A DNA stretch of 64,000 nt from Peptococcaceae bacterium (GCA_022791255.1 JAAVYR010000018.1:62001-126000); one strand, 5' to 3'. Positions 44,034-52,909 are shown, numbered from the stretch's first letter. Numbers and translations: made by a program. Notes: a model not told the origin generated them from the sequence alone.

Positions 44034-45230
44034 GTGAAAAAGTTTGTTTCTATCAAGTTTGTATCTATTGTTTTAATGATTGGTTTGTTGTTATCCGGGC
44101 CTTGTGCTTTTGCAGAAGAAGCGGCAAATGCCAATGCTGCTGGTAATAGTCCTGTATTGGATATGAAAAGTAAAGCTTGTATTTTATTAGAAGGAACGAC
44201 CGGTACTGTTTTATATGAAGAGAATGCGGATGAAAAGCGGTATCCTGCCAGTGTGACGAAAATTATGACATTGGTATTGGCGCTGGAAGCAGTGGAAAAT
44301 GGTACTGTATCCCTGGAAGATACTATAACAACCAGTGAATATGCAGCCAGCATGGGTGGTTCTCAGGTTTTCTTATATCCAGGAGAGACCAGAACCCTCC
44401 ATGAGATGCTCATTGCCATTGCGGTTGGCTCTGGTAATGACGCAAGCGTAGCAGTTGCGGAATACATCGGCGGTTCTGTAGATAATTTTGTTGCTATGAT
44501 GAACCAACGCGCCAAAGAGCTGGGCATGAACAATACCCATTTTGCTAATCCTCATGGTCTCCATGATGAAAACCACTATACCACGGCAAGAGATTTATCG
44601 CTGCTTGCTCGTCATGCTCTTACGGTACCAAAATTATTAGATTATACCTCTATCTATGAATATGATTTTCGTCCGGAACCAAACCCTTTGAAGCTATGGA
44701 GCACCAATCGTCTCCTAAAATGGTATGATGGGGTAGACGGTATGAAAACAGGTTATACGCCAGAAGCAGGGCGAAACTTAGTGGCAACTGCCCAACGGGA
44801 TGATTTGCGGCTTATTGCCATTGTATTAGGGGTGAAAGAAGCCCAGGGCCATTTTACGGAAGCGATGAAATTATTGAATTATGGCTTTAATCAATTTGCC
44901 TTTACACCCATTATCGAAAAAGGTGCAGTTGTTGGTGAATGTAAAGTGCTAAAGGGGGTTACCGACAAGGTAAACCTAGTGGCTGGTGAAAAGCTAGGCA
45001 GCGTCCATAAGAAAACGGATAAAGGTGAAATCACCACGGAAATGCAGGCAGAAACGGAATTGATAGCGCCATTAAAGGCAGGCGATAAGGCGGGCATTGC
45101 CATTATCTATCAGAATGGGAAGGAAGTCGGGCGCATCGACCTTCTGGTGGCGGAAGATGTAGCGAAAGGTTCTTGGTTCCGGGAGTGGAAGCTGATGCTG
45201 CGCTATACGCTATTTCATTGTAATTCTTAA
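44034..45230 (+). CDS. dacF: D-alanyl-D-alanine carboxypeptidase (DacF/PBP5 type)
   Basis: The 398-residue S11 peptidase trims pentapeptide in peptidoglycan. After the signal peptide (to about residue 26, CAFA) come SVTK (SxxK), SGND (SxN) and MKTGYTPEAG (KTG). A C-terminal PBP5-C domain and amphipathic tail (WFREWKLMLRY) attach it to the membrane. GTG 44034 follows GGAGG by eight bases. CATACAAT (43999-44006) resembles sporulation -10 boxes, but I find no matching -35. The stop codon lies within a tandem repeat. Confidence 0.94.
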   Translation: MKKFVSIKFVSIVLMIGLLLSGPCAFAEEAANANAAGNSPVLDMKSKACILLEGTTGTVLYEENADEKRYPASVTKIMTLVLALEAVENGTVSLEDTITTSEYAASMGGSQVFLYPGETRTLHEMLIAIAVGSGNDASVAVAEYIGGSVDNFVAMMNQRAKELGMNNTHFANPHGLHDENHYTTARDLSLLARHALTVPKLLDYTSIYEYDFRPEPNPLKLWSTNRLLKWYDGVDGMKTGYTPEAGRNLVATAQRDDLRLIAIVLGVKEAQGHFTEAMKLLNYGFNQFAFTPIIEKGAVVGECKVLKGVTDKVNLVAGEKLGSVHKKTDKGEITTEMQAETELIAPLKAGDKAGIAIIYQNGKEVGRIDLLVAEDVAKGSWFREWKLMLRYTLFHCNS

Positions 45231-45278
45231 TTCGTAATTCTTAATTCTTAATTCGTAATTCGTAATTCGTAATTCGTA
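45223..45278 (+). repeat. Heptamer tandem repeat, eight copies
   Basis: ATTC(G/T)TA repeats eight times without interruption (copies 1, 3 and 4 have T, the others G). The first copy contributes the last Asn-Ser codons and the TAA stop of dacF. A partial ninth copy follows. Confidence 0.95.
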
Positions 45279-45301
45279 ATTAAAAATATATGATTATTTT
45301 G

Positions 45302-45342
45302 AAGAGGTTCTGTGGGGAAAATCGACAGAACCTCTCTTTTTT
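45302..45342 (+). terminator. Terminator between dacF and spoIIAA
   Basis: AGAGGTTCTGT pairs with ACAGAACCTCT around 11 bases and is followed by a T run. A 0A-like TGTCGAT (minus strand, 45321-45327) lies in the loop and stem. Confidence 0.85.
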
Positions 45343-45346
45343 CTAT

Positions 45347-45376
45347 GCAGGAAATTATCAAAGTGGCGAAGAATTT
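45347..45376 (+). promoter_or_regulatory. Sigma-H promoter of the spoIIA operon
   Basis: GCAGGAAAT (45347-45355) and GAAGAATTT (45368-45376) are both full matches to the sigma-H pattern, separated by 12 bases. The spoIIAA start is 33 bases further on. Confidence 0.8.
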
Positions 45377-45409
45377 TTGCAGCAAATGCTCTATAAGACG
45401 GAGGCTGAC

Positions 45410-45739
45410 ATGGCTGTAAAATTTGAAAAAAAGGGCAGCGCCCTCAGGGTGATGATACAAGGTGATTTTGATATGAAAATTTGTGCCCAACTAAAAAAAG
45501 AAATAGATGCGATATTGGATAGGGAGATGATCCATCAAGTTATTTTTGATTTAACATTTGTTCCCTTTATAGATAGTTCTGGTTTAGGGGTTATCCTGGG
45601 CCGGTACCGGAAGTTAGCGCCTACTGGCGGTAAGGTAACTCTAGTGGGAGCCAATAGACAGGTATATCGGATTTTAGAACTTTCTGGCTTCACGAAAGTG
45701 ATGTCTGTGGAAAAAGAAACAATGCGGGAGGCTAGATAA
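45410..45739 (+). CDS. spoIIAA: Anti-sigma-F factor antagonist SpoIIAA
   Basis: The 109-residue STAS protein releases sigma-F by binding SpoIIAB. The phosphorylatable serine is in PFIDSSGLGVILGRY (about residues 53-67). ACGGAGG precedes ATG 45410. The stop overlaps the spoIIAB start (TAATG), so synthesis of antagonist and kinase is probably coupled. Confidence 0.95.
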   Translation: MAVKFEKKGSALRVMIQGDFDMKICAQLKKEIDAILDREMIHQVIFDLTFVPFIDSSGLGVILGRYRKLAPTGGKVTLVGANRQVYRILELSGFTKVMSVEKETMREAR

Positions 45740-46182
45740 TGATGACAAAAACCATACAAAACAGAGTGAATACCATATTTTTAAGCCGCCCGGAAAATGT
45801 AGCTCTGGCACGGGTGATTACGGCGTCTCTTGCTGCGAACTGGGATATTACGCTCACGCAGCTAGAGGATATTAAGGTAGCAGTGTCTGAAGGAGTATCT
45901 AATGCCATTATTCACGGTTATGAAAACAACCCGGAAAAGGAAGTTTATTTTTCCATTATCTGTTATGACGATGAGCTTTTCATTGAAATTAAAGATAATG
46001 GGGTAGGCATTGCTGATATTAATCAGGCAATGCAGCCTAGTTTTTCGACCCAAGAAGAACGAATGGGTTTAGGTTTTTCCTTTATGCAAAGCTTCATGGA
46101 TGAAGTAATCGTTGTCTCTGCACCAGGCGAGGGGACGACGCTGACATTAAAAAAGAAAATGCCAGTAACAGAAAGCAGGTAG
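45739..46182 (+). CDS. spoIIAB: Anti-sigma-F factor and serine kinase SpoIIAB
   Basis: The 147-residue GHKL-fold protein binds sigma-F and phosphorylates SpoIIAA. The ATP-binding N box is EGVSNAIIHGYENN, G1 is DNGVGI, and the ATP-lid region reads EERMGLGFSFMQSFMD. It begins within the stop of spoIIAA and is three bases from sigF. Confidence 0.95.
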   Translation: MMTKTIQNRVNTIFLSRPENVALARVITASLAANWDITLTQLEDIKVAVSEGVSNAIIHGYENNPEKEVYFSIICYDDELFIEIKDNGVGIADINQAMQPSFSTQEERMGLGFSFMQSFMDEVIVVSAPGEGTTLTLKKKMPVTESR

Positions 46183-46185
46183 CCT

Positions 46186-46974
46186 GTGGGCGTTTCAAAC
46201 TTAGCCGGAGCCGAGCGATATGGCCATGAGATACTCTCAGATGCCGCATGCAAACAGCTCATCAAACAAGCGCAGCAGGGAGATAAATCGGCTAGAGACC
46301 AATTGGTAGCTTCTAATCAACGGTTGGTTATCGGTTTCGTTCGTCGTTTTGCAGGAAGAGGCGCTGAAGAAGAAGATTTATTTCAAATGGGAATGATTGG
46401 GTTACTGAAAGCCATCGACCATTTTGATTTATCCTTTGAGGTGTGTTTTTCTACCTATGCAGTGCCTGTTATCATGGGGGAGATGCGTCGCTACCTTCGA
46501 GATAATAGCAGTATCCGGGTAAGTCGTTCTGTTAAGGAATTGGCTTACCGTGCTTTGCAATTAAAGGAAACCTTACAGAAAGAGGAAGAAAAAGAACCTA
46601 CCATTGAGCAATTAGCGGTACTTTTAGGCAGGAAAAAAGAAGATGTGATTTTGGCATTGGAGGCTGTTCGGCCGGCCAAATCCCTATATGAGACAGTGGG
46701 GGAAAATAAAGATGGCACATCTATGGAGCTCTGGGAACGTATCGGTGATACGGGCGATGCTACTGGGGACTGGTTAGAAAAGCTGAATTTAGAACAGTGT
46801 TTGGCACTTTTAACCCCAAAAGAACAGTGGGTATTCCGGAAACGGCATTTGATGGGCCTTACCCAACAGGAGATTGCTGCAGAATTACATTTGTCACAAG
46901 CACAAATCTCTCGGTTAGAGAAAAAAGCATTGGCAAAAATCAAAGAATTTTATACAGAGGACAATGAGGAATAG
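46186..46974 (+). CDS. sigF: Forespore sigma factor sigma-F
   Basis: The 262-residue sigma-70-family protein directs early forespore transcription. Region 2 reads DLFQMGMIGLLKAIDHFDL and FSTYAVPVIMGEMRRYLRD. Region 4 reads LTQQEIAAELHLSQAQISRLEKKALAKIKE. GTG 46186 is preceded by AGGTAG. It is the last gene of the spoIIA operon. Confidence 0.95.
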   Translation: MGVSNLAGAERYGHEILSDAACKQLIKQAQQGDKSARDQLVASNQRLVIGFVRRFAGRGAEEEDLFQMGMIGLLKAIDHFDLSFEVCFSTYAVPVIMGEMRRYLRDNSSIRVSRSVKELAYRALQLKETLQKEEEKEPTIEQLAVLLGRKKEDVILALEAVRPAKSLYETVGENKDGTSMELWERIGDTGDATGDWLEKLNLEQCLALLTPKEQWVFRKRHLMGLTQQEIAAELHLSQAQISRLEKKALAKIKEFYTEDNEE

Positions 46975-47024
46975 TCGTCATAAAAAGCGTAGCAATGAAA
47001 TAAAAAGTTGAATTTCGCGGTTGT

Positions 47025-47054
47025 GTATAGTCCTAAAAAATCCAGCATATACTA
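47025..47054 (+). promoter_or_regulatory. Forespore (sigma-G or sigma-F) type promoter of ytxC
   Basis: GTATA (47025-47029) and TATACTA (47048-47054, one mismatch to CATACTA) are 18 bases apart, the usual sigma-G layout. The start of ytxC is 20 bases downstream. Confidence 0.5.
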
Positions 47055-47073
47055 ACGCCAGGGAGGTTGAGAT

Positions 47074-47967
47074 ATGGCGTTTACATTGACTGCTGGAAAT
47101 GATAGCTTAACAACTGCTCTTTATGAAAAGTTAGAAAACCTGTTTTATCAGGAACCCTTTGCAGGGGAAATTACTGCTGTTTGTAAATTAAAAATAGAGT
47201 TGCTATCGGTAGATGGGCAAAAGATGCTTGCTCTTTGGACGAAAAGAACCATGACGGAGATGGAATTTCAGTCTTTACGAAATGCTTTAGCCGGTGGGCT
47301 TTATGGGTTTGTTCGTGAAACGGCAGCGATGGCCTATTTAAAAGAACGATTGTTTTCCGGATATGGGGAACTATTGCCTGCAGAAAAGGAGCAGGTATAT
47401 AAAATCCTTAGTAAAGAAATAAATCAGTATTGGGAATATGGACGGGCAAATCATGTCTTGGCAAGGCTTCCCGAATTATTATCTGATTATTTAGCAGAAG
47501 CTTCTCATTTACACTTGCAGGGTTTTTTGCGTTTCCGATTGCCTGAATATTTACCGCTGTTAGCAAAAACCATTGACCGTGCCATTGAGCGCTATACAAT
47601 AGAAAAAGAATATGATGCCTTTATTGATTTAATTCAAGCTTTTATTCAAACGCAAAAAAGTAAAATCAGTCTAGTTCATGTGGTATGGGGCAAAAATCAT
47701 TGTTATCGTTTATTAGATGAAAAATATTTGCCGCTGGAACAAGATTTTTGGCAGCAGGCGGAAGGTATCGCTGTGGAGGGCGCTTACGACGATGTGCTCA
47801 TTAGTTCCTTATTATATCTCTTACCGGAAAAAATTATTTTGCATACGGGCTGCGAGCGGCAGGCTCCTAAAATTGCTCTGACCATCCAAAAAATCTTCAG
47901 TGGCAGGGCTATGCTTTGCGCAGGGTGTAAGGTATGTAAGGAAACGATGCAGCAATCCCAAAAATAA
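47074..47967 (+). CDS. ytxC: Sporulation protein YtxC
   Basis: The 297-residue protein resembles YtxC: a family core AIERYTIEKEYDAFIDLIQAFIQTQ (split by me into its first and second halves around IDLIQ) followed by KISLVHVVW. A Cys-rich end reads CAGCKVC. It has no membrane segment. The function is unknown. B. subtilis also has ytxC beside thrS. GGGAGG precedes the ATG, and a forespore-type promoter lies before it. Confidence 0.8.
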   Translation: MAFTLTAGNDSLTTALYEKLENLFYQEPFAGEITAVCKLKIELLSVDGQKMLALWTKRTMTEMEFQSLRNALAGGLYGFVRETAAMAYLKERLFSGYGELLPAEKEQVYKILSKEINQYWEYGRANHVLARLPELLSDYLAEASHLHLQGFLRFRLPEYLPLLAKTIDRAIERYTIEKEYDAFIDLIQAFIQTQKSKISLVHVVWGKNHCYRLLDEKYLPLEQDFWQQAEGIAVEGAYDDVLISSLLYLLPEKIILHTGCERQAPKIALTIQKIFSGRAMLCAGCKVCKETMQQSQK

Positions 47968-47982
47968 AGTTTCATTAAAAAA

Positions 47983-48011
47983 TTGACAATGACTAAAAAA
48001 AGGTTTAGTAT
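47983..48011 (+). promoter_or_regulatory. Promoter of the thrS T-box leader
   Basis: TTGACA (47983-47988) and TAGTAT (48006-48011) are separated by 17 bases. Confidence 0.65.
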
Positions 48012-48019
48012 GAGTATAT

Positions 48020-48285
48020 ATTAAATAAGCAAAAGCAATGAGGAAGATGCATTTTACAGTGTTTTCGGTCAGAGAGAAGTGCTAGTAGCTGAAAGGCGCT
48101 TTCCGGAATAGGAAAATGTTACCACTTCTGAGCTTTATCAGGGTAGCAACTGATAACGCGCCCAGCGTTAACGGGTAACGAGTGAAAGGCTTTTTCTTCT
48201 GATGAAGCAAAAGAAGCAAAAAGTTTTTTATAAGGGTGGAACCGCGGATATAACCTTCGTCCCTTGACGGTAGGTTATTTTTTAT
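48020..48285 (+). promoter_or_regulatory. T-box leader of thrS
   Basis: The specifier is ACC (Thr) at 48121-48123, followed by ACTTCTGAGC. The T-box sequence AGGGTGGAACCGCGG begins near 48233. A terminator follows (TAACC paired with GGTTA, then a T run). Uncharged tRNA-Thr should allow read-through into thrS. Confidence 0.92.
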
Positions 48286-48336
48286 GCGGTTCTTTTTTTG
48301 TAATGATTGAAATGGGATATTAAAGGAGTGTGTTTT

Positions 48337-50247
48337 ATGGAAATCAATTTGACTTTACCAGATGGGAATGTACGGGCATTTGAGGGGCCAATCTCTGCCA
48401 TGGATGTAGTAAAATCCATCAGCAATAGCTTAGCAAAAAATGCCATTGTGGCGAAATATAATGATGACATGATTGACCTATCTACCATGTTGGACAAGGA
48501 TGGTTCTTTTGCTGTATTTACGGCTGATAGTGAAGAAGGGATGCATACTTTCTGGCACAGCTCTGCTCACATCATGGCTCAGGCTGTAAAACGGCTCTAT
48601 CCAGATACCAAGTTTGGTATTGGGCCTGCTATCCGAGATGGGTTTTATTATGATTTTGACTCCTCTCATACCTTTTCTCAAGATGACTTGGAAAAAATCG
48701 AAGCAGAAATGGAAAAAATCGTCAAAGAAGATTATACCTTTGAACGGAAAGTTCTAACTAGAGAAGAAGCTCTTGCGCTCTTTACCGAAAAAGGAGAAAC
48801 TTACAAAGTAGAGTTAATTCGTGATTTACCGGAAGACGCTGTGATTACTACTTATCAGCAAGGGGATTTCCTGGACTTATGCGCTGGTCCCCATGTGCCT
48901 TCTACGGGGAAAATCAAAACCTTTAAGCTCATGAACATCGCTGGGGCTTATTGGCGGGGCAATGAAAAAAATAAAATGTTGCAACGGCTCTATGCTACTT
49001 CCTTCCCGAAAAAGCAGCTTTTAGAGGATTATCTTTTCCGCTTGGAAGAAGCAAAAAAACGAGACCATAAGAAAATCGGCAAAGAATTAGAATTATTCAT
49101 GATTGCACCAGAAGGGCCTGGCTTTCCTTTCTTCTTACCCAAAGGCATGGTGCTGAGAAATATCTTGGAAGACTATTGGCGGAAAATCCATGTGGAAGCT
49201 GGTTATGTAGAAATTAAAACGCCAGTTATCTTAAATGAAGAATTATGGCATCGCTCTGGTCACTGGGACCACTACAAAGATAACATGTATACGACCAAAA
49301 TTGATGATGTGGACTATGGCATTAAACCCATGAACTGTCCTGGCGGGATGATTGTCTATAAGAGTAAAATGCACTCTTATAAAGATTTGCCGCTACGTGC
49401 TGGAGAACTAGGCCTGGTACACCGTCATGAAAAATCCGGTCAGCTCAATGGTCTCTTTCGGGTGCGCTGCTTTACCCAGGACGACGCGCATATTTTCTGC
49501 CTACCTACTCAGATAGAAGATGAAATCAAAGGGGTAATGCGGCTGGTAGATGAAGTTTACAGCAAATTTGGTTTTGACTATACGATTGAGCTTTCTACTC
49601 GTCCGGAGGACTCTATGGGTTCTGATGAGTTGTGGGAAATGGCAGAAGGGGCTCTTGCTAAAGTATTAACGGATATGGGTAAAGAATACGAGCTCAATGA
49701 AGGAGACGGTGCCTTCTATGGACCGAAAATCGACTTTCATATTAAAGACTGCTTAGGCCGGGATTGGCAGTGTGGTACCATTCAGTTGGATTTCCAAATG
49801 CCGGAACGGTTTGACCTTACCTATATTGGTGAAGACGGTGAAAAGCATCGGCCTGTTATGCTGCACCGGGTAATCTTTGGTAGTATTGAACGGTTCATCG
49901 GTATCATTACCGAGCACTTTGCCGGTGCATTTCCTGCTTGGCTTGCGCCTGTCCAAGTAAAAGTATTAAACATCACGGACAACCAAGCGGCTTATGCTGA
50001 AAAAGTAGTGGCAGATTTGCAGGCGGCAGGCTTTAGAGCGGAAATCGATTTGCGTAATGAAAAAATCGGCTATAAAATCCGTGAAGCACAGACCCAAAAA
50101 GTGCCTTATGTGCTGATCGTAGGCGACAAAGAAATGGCAGACGGCAAAGTTGCCGTAAGAAAACGGGGACAAGGGGATATTGGTGCTATTGGCTATGACG
50201 AATTTGCTGCAATGCTCGCGAGAGAAGTAGCAGAAAAATCCTTATAA
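48337..50247 (+). CDS. thrS: Threonyl-tRNA synthetase
   Basis: The 636-residue class II synthetase has an N-terminal TGS domain (INLTLPDGNVRAFEGP), an editing domain (HTFWHSSAHIMAQAV), a zinc-binding catalytic core (MNCPGGMIVYKSKMHSY, RVRCFTQDDAHIFC) and motif 3 (RPVMLHRVIFGSIERF). The anticodon domain ends it. ATG 48337 follows AAAGGAG. Confidence 0.97.
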   Translation: MEINLTLPDGNVRAFEGPISAMDVVKSISNSLAKNAIVAKYNDDMIDLSTMLDKDGSFAVFTADSEEGMHTFWHSSAHIMAQAVKRLYPDTKFGIGPAIRDGFYYDFDSSHTFSQDDLEKIEAEMEKIVKEDYTFERKVLTREEALALFTEKGETYKVELIRDLPEDAVITTYQQGDFLDLCAGPHVPSTGKIKTFKLMNIAGAYWRGNEKNKMLQRLYATSFPKKQLLEDYLFRLEEAKKRDHKKIGKELELFMIAPEGPGFPFFLPKGMVLRNILEDYWRKIHVEAGYVEIKTPVILNEELWHRSGHWDHYKDNMYTTKIDDVDYGIKPMNCPGGMIVYKSKMHSYKDLPLRAGELGLVHRHEKSGQLNGLFRVRCFTQDDAHIFCLPTQIEDEIKGVMRLVDEVYSKFGFDYTIELSTRPEDSMGSDELWEMAEGALAKVLTDMGKEYELNEGDGAFYGPKIDFHIKDCLGRDWQCGTIQLDFQMPERFDLTYIGEDGEKHRPVMLHRVIFGSIERFIGIITEHFAGAFPAWLAPVQVKVLNITDNQAAYAEKVVADLQAAGFRAEIDLRNEKIGYKIREAQTQKVPYVLIVGDKEMADGKVAVRKRGQGDIGAIGYDEFAAMLAREVAEKSL

Positions 50248-50264
50248 AAATCATAAAAATTGTG

Positions 50265-50293
50265 TTGACTTCAATGGGATTGTCTGGTAAAAT
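50265..50293 (+). promoter_or_regulatory. Promoter of infC-rpmI-rplT
   Basis: TTGACT (50265-50270) and TAAAAT (50288-50293) with a 17-base spacer. Confidence 0.75.
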
Positions 50294-50299
50294 AGCAAA

Positions 50300-50446
50300 G
50301 TATTAAAACATCAAGTAGAAGTATCCGCTTCTCACCTTATGGCAGTCAGGCACATAAGGTTTATAACAAGTTTGTCAGTTCGGTGTTTATCACCATAATG
50401 GCGTCTTTTTATAAGCGGGTATTTTTTACCCGCTTATTTATTTTTT
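50300..50446 (+). promoter_or_regulatory. L20-type ribosomal protein leader with attenuator
   Basis: The leader has GTATCCGCTTCTCACC near 50320, as in Firmicute infC (L20) leaders. AAGCGGGT (50413-50420) pairs with ACCCGCTT (50428-50435), followed by a T-rich run, forming the terminator. L20 is thought to bind the leader and reduce read-through. Confidence 0.78.
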
Positions 50447-50460
50447 GGAGGTGAAACCGC

Positions 50461-50985
50461 ATCAAAGAATTACGCATTAACGAAGAAATCCGTGTGCCGG
50501 AAGTCCGGGTTACATTGGAAGAAGGTAATGAGCAAGTAGGCATTATGCCGATTAAAGAAGCAATGCAATTGGCTATTGAAAAAGGGCTGGATTTGGTAGA
50601 GATTTCTCCTACCGCCAAACCTCCTGTTTGCAAAATTATGGATTATGGTAAATATCGTTTTGAACAAAGCAAACGGGAAAAAGAAGTCAAAAAAAATCAA
50701 AAAACATTTAACATCAAAGAGGTAAAGCTTCGTCCTAATATCGAAGAACATGATTTTGAAACCAAAGCTAAAAATGGTGAGAAATTCTTAAAAGGCGGGG
50801 ATAAGGTCAAAGTGACCATTATGTTCCGCGGCAGAGAAATCACTCACCCAGAAGGTGGCCTTGCCCTTTGTGAAAAGATGGCAGAGCGGCTGGCTGACGC
50901 TGGCGTCGTAGAAAAACCAGCTAAGGTAGAAGGTCGGAATATGACAATGATTTTAGCGCCGAAGCAGATAAAAAAGGAGGATTAA
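50461..50985 (+). CDS. infC: Translation initiation factor IF-3, probable AUC start
   Basis: The 174-residue protein binds the 30S subunit and checks start codons. It reads [17 protein letters not shown] and has the IF3-C end ([18 protein letters not shown]). An in-frame stop (TGA, 50452-50454) lies just upstream, and the only codon well placed behind GGAGG (50447-50451) is ATC at 50461. Non-standard start codons are known for infC and let IF-3 limit its own synthesis. GTG 50494 would remove the conserved N-terminus. Confidence 0.92.
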   Translation: MKELRINEEIRVPEVRVTLEEGNEQVGIMPIKEAMQLAIEKGLDLVEISPTAKPPVCKIMDYGKYRFEQSKREKEVKKNQKTFNIKEVKLRPNIEEHDFETKAKNGEKFLKGGDKVKVTIMFRGREITHPEGGLALCEKMAERLADAGVVEKPAKVEGRNMTMILAPKQIKKED

Positions 50986-50989
50986 CCAC

Positions 50990-51187
50990 ATGCCTAAAAT
51001 GAAAACACACCGCGGTGCCGCAAAACGCTTCAAAGTAACCGGCAGCGGGAAAATTAAAAGAGCGTCCGCTTATAGAAGTCATATGTTGGAGTGCAAATCT
51101 CCGAAAAGAAAACGGAATTTACGGAAGTCTTCTGTTTTGACTTCTGCTGATTTCAAAAAGACAAAGAAATTATTGCCTTATCTATAG
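50990..51187 (+). CDS. rpmI: Ribosomal protein bL35
   Basis: The 65-residue basic protein begins [19 protein letters not shown], the bL35 signature. It follows infC by four bases, in the usual infC-rpmI-rplT order. Confidence 0.97.
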   Translation: MPKMKTHRGAAKRFKVTGSGKIKRASAYRSHMLECKSPKRKRNLRKSSVLTSADFKKTKKLLPYL

Positions 51188-51206
51188 AAAGTGAGGAACT
51201 TCAGAT

Positions 51207-51563
51207 ATGACCAGAGTAAAAAGAGGATATACCAAACATCGTCGTCAAAAGAAAGTTTTAAAATTAGCTAGAGGCTATCGTGCTTCTAACTCTAAATTAT
51301 ATCGTGTTGCAAAACAACAATTGATGAAATCCTGGAACTATGCCTTTGCTCATCGTCGCAAAAAGAAAGGTGATTTCCGCAAATTATGGATTACCCGCAT
51401 CAACGCTGCTGCTAGAATGAACGACATCTCTTACAGCAGAATGATGGACGGCTTGAAAAAAGCTGGCGTAGAAGTAAACCGCAAAGTACTTGCTGACCTT
51501 GCAGTGAACGACCCACAAGCTTTTGCTGGCTTTGTAAAAATCGCTAAAGAAAACTTGAAATAA
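51207..51563 (+). CDS. rplT: Ribosomal protein bL20
   Basis: The 118-residue protein begins [20 protein letters not shown] and has the RNA-binding C-terminus ([19 protein letters not shown]). It is a 50S assembly protein and the likely regulator of the leader. A terminator closes the operon. Confidence 0.97.
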   Translation: MTRVKRGYTKHRRQKKVLKLARGYRASNSKLYRVAKQQLMKSWNYAFAHRRKKKGDFRKLWITRINAAARMNDISYSRMMDGLKKAGVEVNRKVLADLAVNDPQAFAGFVKIAKENLK

Positions 51564-51602
51564 GTAACTTGAAATAATCAGATAAATATTCTGATACTTC
51601 AG

Positions 51603-51640
51603 AAAAGACTCTTGAACATCCTTCAAGAGTCTTTTATAAT
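51603..51640 (+). terminator. Terminator after rplT
   Basis: AAAAGACTCTTGAA pairs with TTCAAGAGTCTTTT. Confidence 0.9.
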
Positions 51641-51690
51641 TGGTAAAATAAGAATACTGATTGGGATGAGAGAGGATAGAGGTAAGAAAA

Positions 51691-52599
51691 TTGGAACAGC
51701 GACAGGGGATAGGTCATATATTGGCATTTCTAACCATTGTGATTTGGGGGACTACTTTTATTTCCACGAAGATTTTATTAGCAGATATGCAGCCAGTGGA
51801 GATTTTATTTTATCGCTTTGTGATGGGATATGGGGCATTGTTTCTTATCTATCCCCATTTATTAAAAGCCACTGATAGAAGGCAGGAGTTGCTTTTTGCG
51901 GCAGCTGGGCTTTGCGGTATTTGTCTGTATTATTTATTGGAGAATATTGCTCTTACCTATACCATGGCCTCTAATGTGGGAGTATTGGTTTCGGTATCAC
52001 CTTTTTTCACGGCATTGTTATCTCATTGGTTTGGCAAAGAAGAAGAGAAGTTTAACCGTGATTTTTTGATAGGATTTCTTGTGGCGATGGTAGGCATTGT
52101 GTTAATTAGTTTTAATGGTGCAAAGCTGCAGTTAAATCCTTTGGGGGATATTCTAGCTGTACTGGCGGCCTTTGTCTGGGCTTGCTATGCGGTGCTAACG
52201 AAGAAAATCAGTCAGTTGGGATATCCGGTGGTATTGGCGACGCGCCATACCTTCTTCTATGGTATTTTGTTTATGATACCGGCATTGTTTATCTTTGGTT
52301 TTCGCTGGGATTTTACTTGGGCTACGAGTCTTGTCGGCGTTGGTAACTTGCTGTATCTAGGCTTGGGTGCGTCGGCTCTTTGTTTTGTTACTTGGAATAT
52401 GGCGGTAAATTCATTGGGTGCCGTGAAAACCAGTGTTTATATTTATTTAATCCCTGTGATTACGGTTATCACCTCTGTGATTGTCTTACGGGAAACGATT
52501 ACGCCTCTTGCTGTTATCGGGATGGTTTTGATTTTGCTGGGATTATTTTTATCGGAGCGGAGTGCCTTGTTGCCAAGGAAAAATACTGATTGCCAGTAA
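51691..52599 (+). CDS. EamA/DMT-family membrane transporter
   Basis: The 302-residue protein has ten hydrophobic segments in two EamA repeats (first half with VIWGTTFISTKILL, second with LAAFVWACYAVLTKKI). It is probably an exporter of small metabolites. No substrate can be given. TTG 51691 is preceded by AGAGGTA; the frame has no nearer ATG. It is monocistronic before the FMN riboswitch. Confidence 0.85.
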   Translation: MEQRQGIGHILAFLTIVIWGTTFISTKILLADMQPVEILFYRFVMGYGALFLIYPHLLKATDRRQELLFAAAGLCGICLYYLLENIALTYTMASNVGVLVSVSPFFTALLSHWFGKEEEKFNRDFLIGFLVAMVGIVLISFNGAKLQLNPLGDILAVLAAFVWACYAVLTKKISQLGYPVVLATRHTFFYGILFMIPALFIFGFRWDFTWATSLVGVGNLLYLGLGASALCFVTWNMAVNSLGAVKTSVYIYLIPVITVITSVIVLRETITPLAVIGMVLILLGLFLSERSALLPRKNTDCQ

Positions 52600-52606
52600 A
52601 AGGGGA

Positions 52607-52636
52607 TTGACAAAAAGATATCTTCTTTCATATAAT
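52607..52636 (+). promoter_or_regulatory. Promoter of the riboflavin operon
   Basis: TTGACA (52607-52612) and TATAAT (52631-52636) with an 18-base spacer. Confidence 0.85.
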
Positions 52637-52658
52637 AAAAATAATTTTATAAGTAGTT

Positions 52659-52768
52659 ATCTTCAGGGCAGGGTGAAATTCCCTACCGGTGGTATAGCCC
52701 ACGAGCCATAACCTGGCATGATTTGGTGAAATTCCAAAGCCGACAGTATAGTCTGGATGAAAGAAGAT
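52659..52768 (+). promoter_or_regulatory. FMN riboswitch (RFN element)
   Basis: The closing stem is ATCTTC (52659-52664) with GAAGAT (52763-52768). Inside are the conserved FMN pieces AGGGCAGGGTGAAATTCCC, CCGGTGGTATAGCCC and GATTTGGTGAAATTCC. FMN binding should end transcription at the hairpin that follows. Confidence 0.95.
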
Positions 52769-52792
52769 GTTGCATTTGCTGTAGTTTATAGT

Positions 52793-52837
52793 GAGCTCTG
52801 AAATGATATGAGGACATATTGTTTCAGAGCTTTTTGT
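52793..52837 (+). terminator. Riboswitch terminator before ribD
   Basis: GAGCTCTGAAA pairs with TTTCAGAGCTT, followed by a T run. Confidence 0.85.
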
Positions 52838-52909
52838 ATTTTTCCAGCAAATTATCTGCCTTGGAGTGTTTCTCTGGGGCAGATTTTTTTATAGCGGGGA
52901 GGATTGGTT

